Source: Rhabditoides inermis | Lineage: Eukaryota; Nematoda; Chromadorea; Rhabditida; Rhabditidae | Reading direction: 5' to 3' | Assembly (NCBI GenBank): GCA_963966185.1 | Contig: CAWZYM010000387.1 | Span: 62,001-126,000, forward strand | DNA: 64,000 nucleotides | In this document: in pieces, positions 10,518-28,700 of the stretch | Layout of the letters: each line of letters begins with the position of its first letter | Numbering within the stretch: the first letter of the stretch is position 1 | Program-made: the position numbers and the translations under genes | Notes under the pieces: model-generated | Told to the model about the DNA's origin: nothing | The model's database searches: none | Seen by the model: only the letters and a program-made list of their open reading frames with translations

Positions 10518-13500
10518 ATGCCCAAGAAGACGGTACGTTAGTCAGGGTTTTCATGCTCGTAAAATCTATTCGAAATGCCAAAGCGTATCTTTGAATTCAC
10601 CTGTTTATTCATTGAGAGATTTTTTTCATTGTGAAGGGATGTACTTCCTCAACTTTCTCGCAAACGCTCAGTCACAGCTTCCTCATTTTTTGCACCTGGT
10701 AATGCATCACTATTTACTATACTATACAGTATTACATCACTTCCTGCATCACAATTAAAATCAGAGGGAAATCACGATTTTCTTTTTAACTGTAAAATAA
10801 TTTATTCGTGCAGCACTACTCTTCATCTTCGTCCTCATCCGGCGGTTTCGGGAAGGGATGTTGGACACGGATAGCCATCGTAGCCTTCATTCTACTCATC
10901 CTCATATGCCTCGGACTAGCCGCCGCACTTATATTCACTTCACAACGTGAGCACACTGCATTTCCAATACTGTTCAAACTTCGCTTTCGTTTGAGTATAA
11001 CATGGTTTAGCGGTCGATGTGAACCGGCGTTCTGAGGCGTGGAACCAGCACACGCCTCGGCCTATCCCCAACAATTCCACCTTCTATCGGAGAAAACCAC
11101 TCGACTATCGGCCATTCACGAAGGAACATCTCAGTGGCAGAGGCATTGTCCTCACTATGGTATCACACGCTACTTGATTTCAATATGAAAGTTTTTTTCA
11201 GCAATATACAACGAAATATTTGGATGATGGTTCTATATTGGTGGCCGATGAGAGTGGTGCGTACACACAATGGGTGGGTGGTTCAATGTGTTATGCAATA
11301 CGAGAAGAGAATGGAACAATAACTTCACTGAGACATACTTGCAAAAATAAAGGCATGGTGAGCACTGGGCACCACTACTGTTCACTCCTTATGCTTTTTC
11401 CCTTCCCACTGTCATTTTCACCGAAATTCAATTTCCGTACTTACCTACTCAAAAAGAGTTCAGACTTTTGATTTTAAAACCTCTGAAAGATCTGATAAAG
11501 CGACTTTATGATACATACTGACCTCGCCTTCACGTTTGCATGCACGCTTTCACTCCTCTCCTGTCCCCCACCCTCACTTTCCAGCTGTTCAATGTGTTAT
11601 TTGAGCCGCAATACAATATCGTCGCTCCGGATTCCATTATTGAGAAGCCGTTTTTGAGTATGGAATCCAACGCCCAGATTTCTGCCAATCGACGATATAT
11701 CGAAATACAAACGTATCCCGAGCACGTGAGTTTCAAATTATTGATAGTTGTTTAATATAAAATTGTTTAATAGTTACTAAATATACATTTTATCCTAACT
11801 GTATTTGATAAATAAAAAATGTTTCTTTTAGATTTACCGGTATTCCACACAGTACAAGGTGGAATTTGGAGAGATCAGTGGAACAATCGTCAAGTGAGTT
11901 ACGAACTTTTCAAAAGCATGTGTATAATCTCCATGTATGCATAAGGTAGAACAAAAAAACAATGTCTTAATGATTCAGGTCTCGTTTCTTGATGGACGAC
12001 TCGAATGCGACTATGGTGAACCTGTTCAAGTGGTCGCCCGCCGTCAACGACAACGACTTCGTATACGTGTCCAACTACAACATATACTATCAGGTAAGGA
12101 CGATAAGAAATTTATATTAATTTTTTATCACCGTATATATTGTATAAAAGAAAAAATGACGTCATAAATAAAGTGTATACGGTAAATGTTTCCACTTATA
12201 CTTTCACGCAGGCGGATCCTACAAAACCCGGCACAGCAGTGGCCATCACACAGGGAGGATCCGACTTCGATCGATATGGACTGGCGGACTGGCTGTATGA
12301 AGGTGGGCAGTGGGAACGATACGGGTGATCAGCTATACTTGCAGAGGAGATCCTCGGTTCTTCGGACGCCATCTGGTGGTCTCCGAGTGGATCGCACATC
12401 GCCTTTGCCCGATTCAACAACACTCTTGTCAACAGGGTCTACATTGCCACCTATCAGGACGATCATCTCTATCCCGAGTCAGTTCACGTTTCTCACTTTG
12501 TTTCTAACGTCTCGTAATCGTGATGTTTCAGCTTTGCCGAGATCGCTTATCCGAAAGCGGGCGTCGCTAATCCTGAGGTGAGTGTGAAACAACACAAAAC
12601 ATATCATGTGGTTATGTCATGTCTGTGTCATGTCAACATGTGACAATCTAGGTGACTCTGTACATGTGGAATAAGGCGACCGGCCAGCAGGTCATCATAA
12701 AACCACCGGAGGAACTAGAGAACGGGTCAGTTGATTTACAATTCCTCATTACATCAATACATTACATCAATACCATACACGTGAATTGCTTTGTTTGTAC
12801 TAACCACTAATCGAGAATAGCAGTCCAGTACTTCGCATAGTTTTGTGTTTTATACTTTTCCATGCACATTCTCAATCACGGTAACTTATTTTACTGCTTT
12901 GTTCTAACCGTAAGGTCGATTCAGCAGATAATAATATCTGTGTATGGCATAATGTTTTCGCATAAGAACGGATAAACGGATAAACCACGCTATGAAGTTC
13001 AGTCCGTACTACCTCTTCTCTTCTTCGTGGCTCTCCCTTCCTTCGCACTTCGACGATGGGGAGAGGTTGTTGTCTGTGTGGTCGAATCGGGAACAGAACC
13101 ACGTCTACATCACCCTCTGCTCCCAAAACGACTGCATATCGGTACGCCTTCGAGATTTTTTAAAGAAATAACTTGCTCTCTTCGTACACTTCATGAATGA
13201 GTCGATCAAACAAACAAATACAACTTTAACAAGTTTCACGTATTTAATTTTTCAAAGCGTTTTAGCAGATTAAATATGCACAAGTATGCCTAAACATTAT
13301 ACATGAAAAACTAATACATCTTTTTCACAAATTGTGAAGTAAAATTGTTCATAAAAGGTCATGTTCATATATACATTTTTCATCCCATACATGCATTTTT
13401 AGGTATTCAACCAAGCGTTCACGATCAAGTCTCGCAAGATGTGGGCGGAGCCGAACGAGTTCCGGTCAGTGTTCGCTACCAAAAGGGGATTCCTCGCCAT

Positions 13501-16500
13501 CCTGCCACATCCATACAAGGACGGAAACATATACAACCACATTGCCCATGTTGAGATCAGGGTGAGTTACTTTAAGTACTTCAAAAATAGACTTTCAAAA
13601 ACATCATTCACATTTCTCTGTTCAGAACGACGGCACTGGCCGCGTGTCGCAGTGGCTTGGAGAAGCATACGATGTGAAGACAATCGGCGGATACGACATC
13701 CACGACGACACTGTGTGAGCACACATCCAACCATCACACCCAGTACATCCCCGCATTGGCAGGTCGTACACGGTGGAGTCGCAGGGCCTCGCCTCCCACA
13801 GACTGTTCGCAGTGTACAATGCGACGTCGAGTGACCCGCAGATCCGCTGCGTGTCGTGCGCGGTACCCGACTGCGACGGGGGCACGTGAGTGGAGGATAA
13901 GGAGGAGGGGAGGGGATGAGTGTGTCTCCAGCTTCTCCGTGTCCCCCACTGGCGCGCGGGCGCTGCTCACCTGCTCGGCCGTGTTCCAGTCCGTCAACCT
14001 ATACCTGGTCGACTTCCACCACTATGTCCGCCACAAGAATTGTGAGTCGGATGATAGACTGGAAAATAATCCATAATCGTCTTTTCAGACACGATCTTGC
14101 GCGAAGCAAAGCCAGTGGAAATGCCGTTCACCCTACCCGAAATCACCTATGACACTGTGGAGATAGGATCTGGATGTATATTGTTTTGATATACGTATAA
14201 TTGTTTATCCAAATCAAACATATTTCCTTTCTCAAATTGGTAAATTGCAGTGACTGCGAACGCGATGCTGATGAAACCGCCGAAATTCGATCCGGCCTTG
14301 AAATACTCCGTCTTCCTAAACGTGTGAGTGAAACGAGGGAATCTTTCTCCTTTTTGGTCTTTCTCTCTCTCCTGTCTCTCAGACACAAAAGACTTGTCTC
14401 GAGAATAGATGCGCATGGGATTGCCTCCTCCCTCAAAAACGACCTTTCTCTCTTTGATCACATAACAAGAGAGAACGCGAAACTTTATGGCAAAGTGAAC
14501 TTACGCTCTTACGCGTGCGCTTTCCAGTCATTTCAGTGATTATGTTATAAAAACGCAATTATCTCTATCAATTATACTTTTCAATGCTTCCATTCGAATG
14601 ACATCTAGGGCAGAATATCTCGTATTTAGAAATAGCATTATGTCGTTTTTCAAAGATGGCTGATGTGAGGTGTGCTTCAGGTATGGCGGTCCGAATACTG
14701 TAGGCGTGAAGAGGTCGTTGCCCTGGGACTTCCTGCTCTATATCTGCTCCACCTTCCAGGTACTCACATCATTGATCTGACAAGATGAAAAAAACACAGG
14801 GTCGCGTGATACACGTGTGCAATGAATTGTGAATACAAAATTACGTAGCATTCGTTTTCAGGTTGTAATCATAACTATCGATGGTCGAGGCTCAGCGTCA
14901 CGTGGATGGAATTACAAGGAGCCATTGTACAGGTGTGTTCTCCACTTTCTATCTTACTTTCTCTCTTCTTTTTCTCACTGCCTCCTGATAATCTTGACTA
15001 ATGGGAAGACGATCGAGAATCTATGATATGAACACCCATTATAAAATTCAGGCGCTTCGGCACAGTGGAGCGGGATGATCAGATCCTGGCAGTGCGGAGT
15101 CTCGCAGCCAAGTATCAGTTCTTAGACCTATCACGATCCGCTGTCATGGGATGGGTGCGTCTGACTTGAATTTTTGTTCCAATAATTCCTAAACTTTTCA
15201 TTTTTCAGTCTTACGGCGGTTTTCTTTCGTCTCACATCGCGCTGGCAGATGGGGGCGCTACATTCAAGTGTGCCATCGCCGTCGCCCCTGTCGCTGATTT
15301 CAAGATGTATGGTGAGTGAGCACACTATCCCTACACTTGCAGGAAAAAATGAATTGAATATCCGCTAATTGTCGTGCCGAACCACTCTGTCCACCCACGT
15401 TACGGCACGGGATATGAGTTTCCCTCCGCAAATCTCTTTCCGTGTCCATAATGCCTAATTTCCTCATACCGCTGCTAATACAACCCACACACACACAAGA
15501 GGGAAAGGGGATGCGGAAAAGGGACGAGTGCTATTTTTAGCGTGTCGTTGTCGTTGTCGTCGTGTCCCTCTATATGTGTCGGAGCAGGGCACAGGGGACG
15601 ATATGTCGTAATTCGATATAGTTAATTGAGGCAGCGAGCCGGGCATTGCAGCCACGTCACCCCTGTAACAAAGCGTGCCACTGTCAATATGGCAGTAATC
15701 AGAGGGTCACTAATACTAATTGATGACAAAGCGGCTATACAATGAGGTCTAGAGAGCATTGGTTGATTTCAGACAGCGCGTACACTGAGCGGTACATGGG
15801 TCTGCCGGCAGATAATCCAAGCGGATACAACGTGAGTCCTCAATTACCCTAATTGACACAGCAAGGCAATCACATGTACTAGTTACCATACCTCTGCGGT
15901 CACATTACGAGAAAGGATTTGTCGATTATTATGCAACTATGAACTCAGGGCAAATTAATTTTTTGCAGGCAAGCTGTCTTCTCGATAAAATCCAAGGATT
16001 GAAGGGAGTCGAGTATATGCTAGTTCACGGAGAGGCTGACGGTGCGTAGGAGAGATCATTATTATGGTTTTAGTATGTCAGGTCACGTTTTTTTATTATC
16101 ACTAATCACTTTTTAGTATTTTTCTCACTCCGAGAATGTTAGTCTAACATTTCTAACAATTGTGAAATAATGTATCCTGTTCTGAACTGTCATTCTCTTG
16201 TCTTGTGTAATTGAATGCCTTTCAGATAACGTGCACTATCAACACTCGGCTCTTCTCGCGCGAAAACTCCAAGATGCATCCATCGACTTCAGACAATTGG
16301 TGAGAGAGAAAGAGAGATAGGAAAAGGAGACTTCCGGAAATTGGGTATCCTGTCTCGCAGAAGAGAGGATTGGATGAGCTCACTGATCGTTCACAAAGCT
16401 TTCAATTACTCACAATGCGTTTCAATGCTTCATCAGCAGTTTGCGGGCATGTTGTGAAACAATCCACCCGTGGACCAATGATTGCTCACAGCTGGATAGT

Positions 16501-16905
16501 TGCATGTGTTTATCATGTCTACTCTCGCATATCTCTCCCCTCTCAGGAGCCTGTAATACACTATTCTATATACATATGTCTGTGCCGAAATTGTGTTGTG
16601 AGGCCTGATTAATTTCGCCACTACACTAAAGGATGAGAAAAAGTGCGTTTATACTTTTCCAATCCCAAAGTTTTTGATATTACTTTCAATGCTCAGATTA
16701 GCAATAAAATAGAAAAGAAGTACTCAGACACGCAAAGTGCTTAGGTCCGTGCACAGTTGAAATCGTGATGCGAACTATGGATATGGAAATGACAATTCCT
16801 GTTCAGGTATACACCAACGAGGACCACTCGATCGGCCAGTCGCGACCACATCTGTACATGCAGATCGCCGCATTCCTCGTCGATAAATGCCAATTCACTC
16901 CATGA
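10518..16905 (+). CDS. Dipeptidyl peptidase IV-family serine peptidase, type II membrane protein (26 exons)
   Basis: About 851 residues from 26 exons: 10518-10532, 10814-10946, 11011-11159, 11202-11357, 11585-11725, 11832-11893, 11979-12093, 12212-12302, 12345-12477, 12532-12577, 12652-12725, 13003-13141, 13403-13561, 13626-13714, 13763-13885, 13932-14041, 14089-14175, 14251-14323, 14681-14759, 14862-14932, 15052-15154, 15209-15311, 15773-15831, 15969-16041, 16226-16299, 16807-16905. A short Ser-rich cytosolic tail precedes one signal-anchor helix (about residues 25-45), then a beta-propeller ectodomain with WSPAVND and the double-Glu motif YEEEILG that binds the substrate N-terminus. The hydrolase domain has GWSYGG (Ser about 717), HGEADDNVH (Asp about 794) and NEDHSI (His about 826). 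The triad and Glu pair are intact, so removal of N-terminal X-Pro/X-Ala dipeptides from extracellular peptides is expected. AATAAA lies at 16920. The 5-residue first exon is the least certain part. Confidence 0.95.
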
Positions 16906-16919
16906 TTCCACTAATAATA

Positions 16920-16925
16920 AATAAA
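16920..16925 (+). other. Poly(A) signal AATAAA of the DPP gene
   Basis: AATAAA begins 15 nt after the TGA at 16903-16905, a plausible position for a compact 3'UTR. Confidence 0.6.
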
Positions 16926-18098
16926 TGTATTACTATTATTATCTCGCACATACATTCTTTGCTCTTTTTTGCACGTGTTTGCCCCGACAGTGGATTAATT
17001 GACGCCCATTCTCACAGTGACTGCCCGCCGTCGCAGCAGCCTGCTCAGCCTTGACTCACATCCTCTCTCACATTCTAATTCGTTAGTGTGGCTAATAGGC
17101 GTGTGAGTGTGAGTCGTAGCGGCCGCGGCGCACAACACACGCGCTAGTGAGCGCGTAGTGGGTGTAATAGAGATGTTTGATATGTGTTTGGCGGGTATGG
17201 AGGGGCACTCGTCGGCGCTGCTCTCAGTCGCCTCTCTGAGTGAGTCTCTCTTTCCTCTGGGCGAGCCTCGAATCGATGTGACTGACCGAGAGGGGGCGGG
17301 GCTGGCGCGCCGCGAGCCCGCGCCGCGTCCCTCCGTCTCTCTTTCTCGTGGAGAGAAGAGAGTGAAGAGCACGTCACTCGAGCCGCCCCGGTCCGCCCAT
17401 CCCCATCGATCCCAACTTATCACTCCGCTGATCCCGTGTCACACCGTCTATCCAGGCTTCAACATTCCTACTTCCTACCGTGCCTGTTATTGCGACACCT
17501 TGTTTTGTTGTGGCGAGTCTGTGCCCTCGAATTGCACATTCTGCATTGTGTAATATTTCCCATGGCAATTGTGGGGCACTGCTGCTGCCCTGCCACCCGA
17601 TCCACGCTTGTTTTCGACACACCGCGTCCGAGACGGACGTTCGTCCACCGTTACACCATGTCAAAATCGGCTCTGGCGGCGCCTGTGTAAACTGTGCAGG
17701 TGCAATTTTCGAAACGCGCGCACTTTCTCCTGTTTCTCTCTCTCTTCTCTCGTGTGGGCTATTCTTGTTTCTCTCTGGTCTGATCTCGCGAGAGTTGCTG
17801 TGTGGCTGCAGCGACGGCACAGCGAGAGTGGCCGATCAATCGGTGTGCTCAGCTGAGTCATATCACTTTGCGCGATCGCGCTGCCCTTTCACCCGTCCTG
17901 TCCACCATCACCACTTCACTACCCCCTCTCGCCTCCATTCAACCCGCGGCTGTTTTCATGTCCGTCTACATTTGGCGTGCACTCGCCTCGTCTATGTGTG
18001 TATGCCCGTTTTCGGCTCGTGTTTCGCGGCAGTGGCAGGCCCGCCTGCATAGCTAACCCCCCTCTCGCTCCCTATCCACACCTGCACTGTTTCAGACG
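16926..18098. other. GC/CpG-rich region upstream of the EGR-like gene
   Basis: About 1.2 kb without a joinable coding exon. From about 17000 to 18060 it is rich in CpG and pyrimidine tracts and holds several long but unsupported ORFs on both strands, typical of GC-rich DNA. A splice-acceptor-like TTTCAG ends 3 nt before the EGR start codon, so an untranslated exon or an SL acceptor is likely. Confidence 0.5.
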
Positions 18099-23152
<5,054 letters not shown>

Positions 23153-23779
23153 AGTGTTGGAGAGAGTCTCTCCTCCATCCATCCGCCCGTCCCACACCCC
23201 GCGTGTCATGTGTCCGTTGACTCCTCAGTGAACACACTCTTCGCTCAGCGTCCGTTTGCTTGCGCCTTATCCATCACATTGATTGACGTATCGATTGAGG
23301 TTAGATCGAGTCCCCCCCTCTCTCCTTTCTCATTACATGTTTGTGCATACCGGCAATAGAAGCGAGTCGACTAGTCCATCCATACTCTGTGTACTACACA
23401 CTACTCAGTGTATCTCTCCCATTTCCACTCTCTCTCTCCATACTCGCAATTCCCAATTACTCGTGTTTTTGTTATACATGTCAACTCAAGGCGACTTATG
23501 ATATTTATATCATGTTTCTCAGCAGCTCTCAGCTTTTTGAGGCTACCCTTTACGACACAGAGACTTTAATATTATTATACATTACTCATAGAGGTTTATA
23601 TTTGGCACCTTTCCCCCCACGAATCCCGTTGTTGACGTTGCTTTACTTTGAAGATATATCTTGTATGGTACATTGTAAAGTTTCATTTTGTTCTTATGAG
23701 TTGCAAAGTTTATTAAATACATTATGTACATTATGGATCTACTCTTGTTTCTGGCTGTATTGGGTGGTGAGCGGCGTGC
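23153..23779. other. Convergent 3' region between the EGR-like gene and the small Cys-rich gene
   Basis: No coding exon is supported. On the minus strand, AATAAA (plus TTTATT at 23708-23713) lies about 67 nt beyond the stop of the small secreted protein and probably directs its polyadenylation. The rest is presumably the 3'UTR of the EGR-like gene. Confidence 0.5.
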
Positions 23780-25038
23780 TTACAAATGCTTGATTCCCTT
23801 GATGCATGCCTCGGGCACTGAAACAGGTATATTACACACATATTCAGATCTTAGACATTTTCTTTGTCATCACTGATAATACTTAGGGTGAAATTGTCCA
23901 AATTACCAAATTCGGTCATCCTATCCTGTTGACGAAAGACGTGTTGACACAGTGAGTGTGAAAGAGGATTGCACTCACTCAGGCGAAAATAGATGGAACT
24001 TATTTGTGACAGAGCATAGTACTTCCGAAAAGGGGTATGGTCAGTATGAGCGAATCGAACCTAAAGTCTCAGTATAGGTGTGCAATTGGTTTGGAAGGCA
24101 GCTGACTGAGTCGACTCACGTTTGTCGCACTTCTGCTTCTCTCCCTTGACTGCCTTGAAGCACATGTGAGTGTTGTGATCGCAGTCGGTGGAGCAGAACT
24201 TGTGAGCCGGAATCCACTCCTTATCCTGGGCGAACGGATCGCCGCCTGCAAACCACTGACGTCATGCTCTATTCTGATGCATGATCATTGAAATGAAACC
24301 TTTTGGACTATGTTGAATGCTATGTTGAATAAGGTGGGTGGTTGTGTGGTTGTGTACTGATGTGCGGTTGTACCCTACACCTATCACAATATGAGTTGAT
24401 GATACGTGTTGTCACTCTAGTATTGTTGTTGTTTTGACTTTTTACACAGTCTAGTCCATGCAAAACGGTCCTTTTTGTCGCTAAACATTTGGAAAATAAA
24501 CGTTTTCTGCTCTCTTGAGACACCTGCTCGGGTTGAATTAGTTACAGTGGGTGGTGTACAAATGAGTTATCGCCCGGCCCGAGAGTGATGAGAGTTCTAG
24601 AGAACGAGACCGATTCTCACTTTAAAAGTTTGCAGTTGTTGATGAGTGACTACCCTAACAGTACTTATTGATTTTTTGACGCAACACGCGTTTCATAGTC
24701 TCATCGTAGGCTCATCATAGTATCAGTATCAATGAATCGATAATGCTTTTTTTTAATTTGTTGAAGGTGGCGTAGGTGGAAACGCTACATACTAAATGAC
24801 CCCAGTGAGAGTCCACAGGTAAGCAATGCACAATATGTTGCTGAAGTGACAGGTTTTCTATTGTAGTGAAATCGGAGAATATTTTATAGCAGTCTCTGCA
24901 GCATTTTACAGTAATCCACAATCATAATATCCCGTACTCACACTGAGTGGGGTGCTTGAGGATGTACCCGAAGACGTCGTTAATGCTGGCAGCAGCAGCC
25001 AGAGAGAAGAGGGCGAAGACAACGACGAAGAAACGCAT
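23780..25038 (-). CDS. Small secreted six-Cys protein, paralogue of the GDPF module (3 exons)
   Basis: Minus-strand exons 25038-24942, 24245-24120 and 23817-23780 encode 86 residues. The signal peptide (MRFFVVVFALFSLAAAAS) is followed by a module with CGDPFAQDKEW, cysteine spacing C-x16-C-x3-C-x6-C-x10-C-x6-C and the end ACIKGIKHL. Spacing and motifs match the N-terminal module of the ShKT protein at 5946-8615 almost residue for residue in the Cys frame, and both introns occur at the same phase-1 positions. Six cysteines suggest three disulfides in a secreted mini-protein. A splice/SL acceptor (TCTCTTGCAG) sits 2 nt before the ATG. No known family name could be assigned. Confidence 0.88.
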
Positions 25039-25724
25039 GCCTGCAAGAGAAGCTGTAGAGGATACGGTATACATGGGGGAAGCAAGGAAACAACCAAACA
25101 CTGAGAGAGCGCGTTTATTCCGGAACACTGAAGCAGTTACTAGATAGGATCATATATGAAGAGTGAGTGGATCACAAGTGGATAAATGGTGTAGCGAGGT
25201 AGAGCAGGAAGGTATGACCGGAACCGAATCGAGGCACAGGTATGCACCCTCGAAGGGAACGCCGCGTTTACATAGGCCCTGGAGGAAGGCGAAAGAAGGA
25301 GTAGTAGAAAGTGGAATATCTGTAAGAAAGGGGTGAAAGTGTGATGTTGCCTGGTCAAGGCTAGAGAGAGCCGTCTATATAAAGCGGCGTAGAACCGGTA
25401 GCCATACACCGGTCCGGATCCACCTTTCTCTCCACCCAGACGTGAAGACGGCGGGAAATAGTGTACGAGTGAAGAGTGCGCAGACAGAACCGCCACACTA
25501 AACAAGTAAAGACTGTGTTGTTGTGTATGGTACTGCGTTGTTTCACGCACTTAATTCATTTCGAAATTCGATCAGATTACGCAGTAACACAGTGGAAAGT
25601 GAAACGGGTTTGGTATGTACTCAAATGGGGTAGAGGAGATAGGTTATCAGTTGGGCTCAAGCGCGATATCGATTTCCGAGCTCACAGCAAGACGTTGCAA
25701 CGTATTGTATGATAATTCGTCGCG
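25039..25724. promoter_or_regulatory. Shared divergent upstream region (686 bp)
   Basis: The start codons of the small six-Cys gene (minus) and the DEG/ENaC gene (plus) face away from each other across this stretch. Any core promoters for both must lie here unless untranslated exons extend further. No TATA or other motif was confidently identified. Confidence 0.45.
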
Positions 25725-28700
25725 ATGAGCGTGGATAGCGAGGAAGAAGACGTGACGAGGCGGATCGTTCTGCACGTCTACGACGACGAGTCCAAGGAGT
25801 TCACATCACTTACTACATATCATGGAATGGTGAGTATACACTATTGTTCTATCCTTTATAACAACGATTAGTTGAATCAAAGAACAGAACGATTTCATCA
25901 CAGAAACATCAGCAAGGGGTTAGGGGTAGTTGATTTCTTGTGAATGAATGAAGAAGAAGGAAGTGTTTCCGTGTGATTAATTCGGGTCACTCGTAGCACA
26001 CCACTGATCAACACACCGCTCCTTCACTTTTTGTCGCTATTGTTGCGATCCAATTCTGGGATCTGTGATTCGCATGAACATAAACAAGCCAATTACTTTC
26101 CAGATTCGCATTTATTCGTCGGAGACGTGGCCATCGAGAATATTCTGGTGTCTCGTAGTCGTAACATGTGTCACACTGTTTATGATACACGTGAGTTGTT
26201 CGTTGTTACTTTCACATTGTAAGTAAGGGAACCAATTAACAGGGAAAAGAGTCATTTTGTGAATGCTCTTCTAAGAGTATTCTAACAGAGCGGTATGATG
26301 CTGACGTACTACGCGTCTCGTCCGACGTTCATGCGGCCGACGGACACTGACCTCACCGACCAACACCTACCAGCAATCACGATATGCAGAAAAGACAAGT
26401 ACTACAATCAAGTCAAATGTCAGTCTCTATTCGCCTTTGTTTCGCAGTGCAATGTTCAGACCACTCCATTCCCACATCCGTCATCACTCTACTCAATCTG
26501 GTCGTTTCTCAACGAGTCCTAACAGGGGAGGATAGACAACAGCTCATAGAGTTTCAAAATGACTGGAAGCACAGACACAACGCCACGTTTGATTTCGAGC
26601 AGTTCATCAAGGATGGAAGGTAAGTATGTTTATACTATTTTAGTTGCATGTTTGTACAGTGTATACCTGCAGTCCTTTGTGCGAGTCGCTGCTTGTGTCC
26701 CTCCGAGTGGGCGACCGCCTCATCCCAGGCCCCTGTCGATTCGCCCAGCTACACATGGGAGAGACCGGCGCCTGCTGGAGACTGGGTTAGGGCTTTATAC
26801 ACTCTTCAATACGATACTATACATTTAACGTTTATTATGATTTTTTTTCATAGACACAGACATTTGTTCAATGTGCAAGTTCGTCTCTGCGCAGTTGTCT
26901 GCATCGGAGAGGTTCTTGCAATGGATCTTGCTTTGTGCATTTCTCATACTCGAATAACCGTGAATTGTATTTGATAGTACCGTTCCAGCCGGCTTGCCGA
27001 CTGTCGATGCGTCAGATGAGGTGGAGATCGAAGTCGACAATCCAGATGGTACGTCTTCTTCCATGTTTGTTATGTTTTGTTGTTTCAGACCTGGTGATCT
27101 TCCAAGTGCATTCCGCTTTCGGCCCGGCGCGTCCCTTTTCCAAAGGAATGTCACTCCGAAAAGGCTTCAAGGCGCTTTCCACACTCACAGCGCACAAAGT
27201 TCGTGTATTATACGTAAATTATTTTATTTTATTCTACAGCAATCTCTTCTATCCGATTGGGGTACATGTAAAGAGATGTCTCCGTTGCTGCCCAATCACT
27301 CCAACAATCTCGACCGCTGCGAAAGAGAGTGCCTAGCGAGGTAAAACAATACGATCCATCAATTAATAGTTTGTAAAATATGTATAAATACAGGCAGTTC
27401 GAGTCGTCATGTGGCTGTGTTCCGTTCTACGCTCGACCGGGGACAAGAAGGGTGTGCTCACCCGAAGAGACGGACAGATGTCGACCAAGTGGTAAGTCTC
27501 CCTCCTTTTTCGCTTCTGACCAATCTTTCTTCGAGGCGAGCCTCTCGTTCCCTGTGGCTGCGCAGTGGAGTGCACTCGGTTCGTGTATGAAATCTCCACG
27601 CCCAGCTACCTCAAGACATCGCCCAATAAGAGGTAAAATCATTCAACACTGTCTTGCTAGTCTATCTGAAGACACCTCTCCACCATCCATCTCTCGTGGT
27701 CGTCTCCGAAGATGTTCGTCGAGCAGCAGGACAAACGCTTCAAGATGGTCGATCTTCTAAGTGAGTTATTTTAAGGCACAGTGGCGCTTAGTTTCTGACC
27801 TTGTTTCATTGCTTGATCCATGGAAACACGAAACAATTAAAGAAAACGCGAAAAAAAAACGGCGTTTCCGCGTTACCTACACGCTTACCAACATGTGCAC
27901 GTGCGAAGATTGGTAGCGAATTCGAATTTCGCGCCAAAATGCTTATCGGAAAGTTGAGCTCTGTGCGCATCTCGTCGATATGAGTTCGACAGCACATGTC
28001 GTTGTAGTGTTGTGGTAACGCTCACGGTTCATGGACCAGCCCATATTCCGTTTACGCTCAGCTCAACATTTCTCGTCAAAAACATTATGTTGTCCAATAG
28101 TTTTACAGTACCCTAAACTGTTGGACAAAGAACCTTTTTTCTCACGTTCCCAGTTCCTATTCGCAAAGCTGCCACCACACCTAGCTAGCGTAGTGGTAAC
28201 ACTCTCGCTTGGCAATAATGAGTTCGCGGGTTCAATTCCCACTGGTCATGCTCATGCAAAGTTTTCTAAATTTGAAAACCTCTTTGAAAGGACTCTGATC
28301 TTTCTTTAACCACTCTAATGTCTCTCATGAAAAGAGTGGAACTCATTGGCGAGCCTATTATATGCCGGTTCGATTATCGCTACGAGCAAATTTTGAAAAG
28401 TTCTCGAGAGTGAATTTCGATGAATCTTGGTAATTCTAAACGCCCTTGTGCCTTTAATAATGAGGTTGTAAAAGGAACGTTTAAAAACATGAAATGAAAT
28501 GTTTTCTTGCTTGCAGGTTTCGTGGCGGGCAGCATGGGTCTGTTCCTCGGAATGTCGTGCGTGACTCTGCTGGAGATATTCATGTACCTGTTCAAGTCTG
28601 TGTGGGGCGCAGTCAACGACGACAGACACAGCGCCTACCTGGAGAAGCTGCTCGGAGAAGCGGTGAGTAGAAACACGCGGCACTATCTATATAACAAATG

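Noticed and set aside
17480..18052. 190-codon plus ORF upstream of the EGR gene
   Set aside because: Cys/Ser/Arg-rich frame in CpG-rich DNA with overlapping ORFs on both strands and no family resemblance.
26935..27336. 133-codon ORF over the middle of the channel gene
   Set aside because: It conflicts with the DEG/ENaC frame, which has matching motifs and phase-consistent exons on both sides; a 29-nt intron reading was also dropped as too short.
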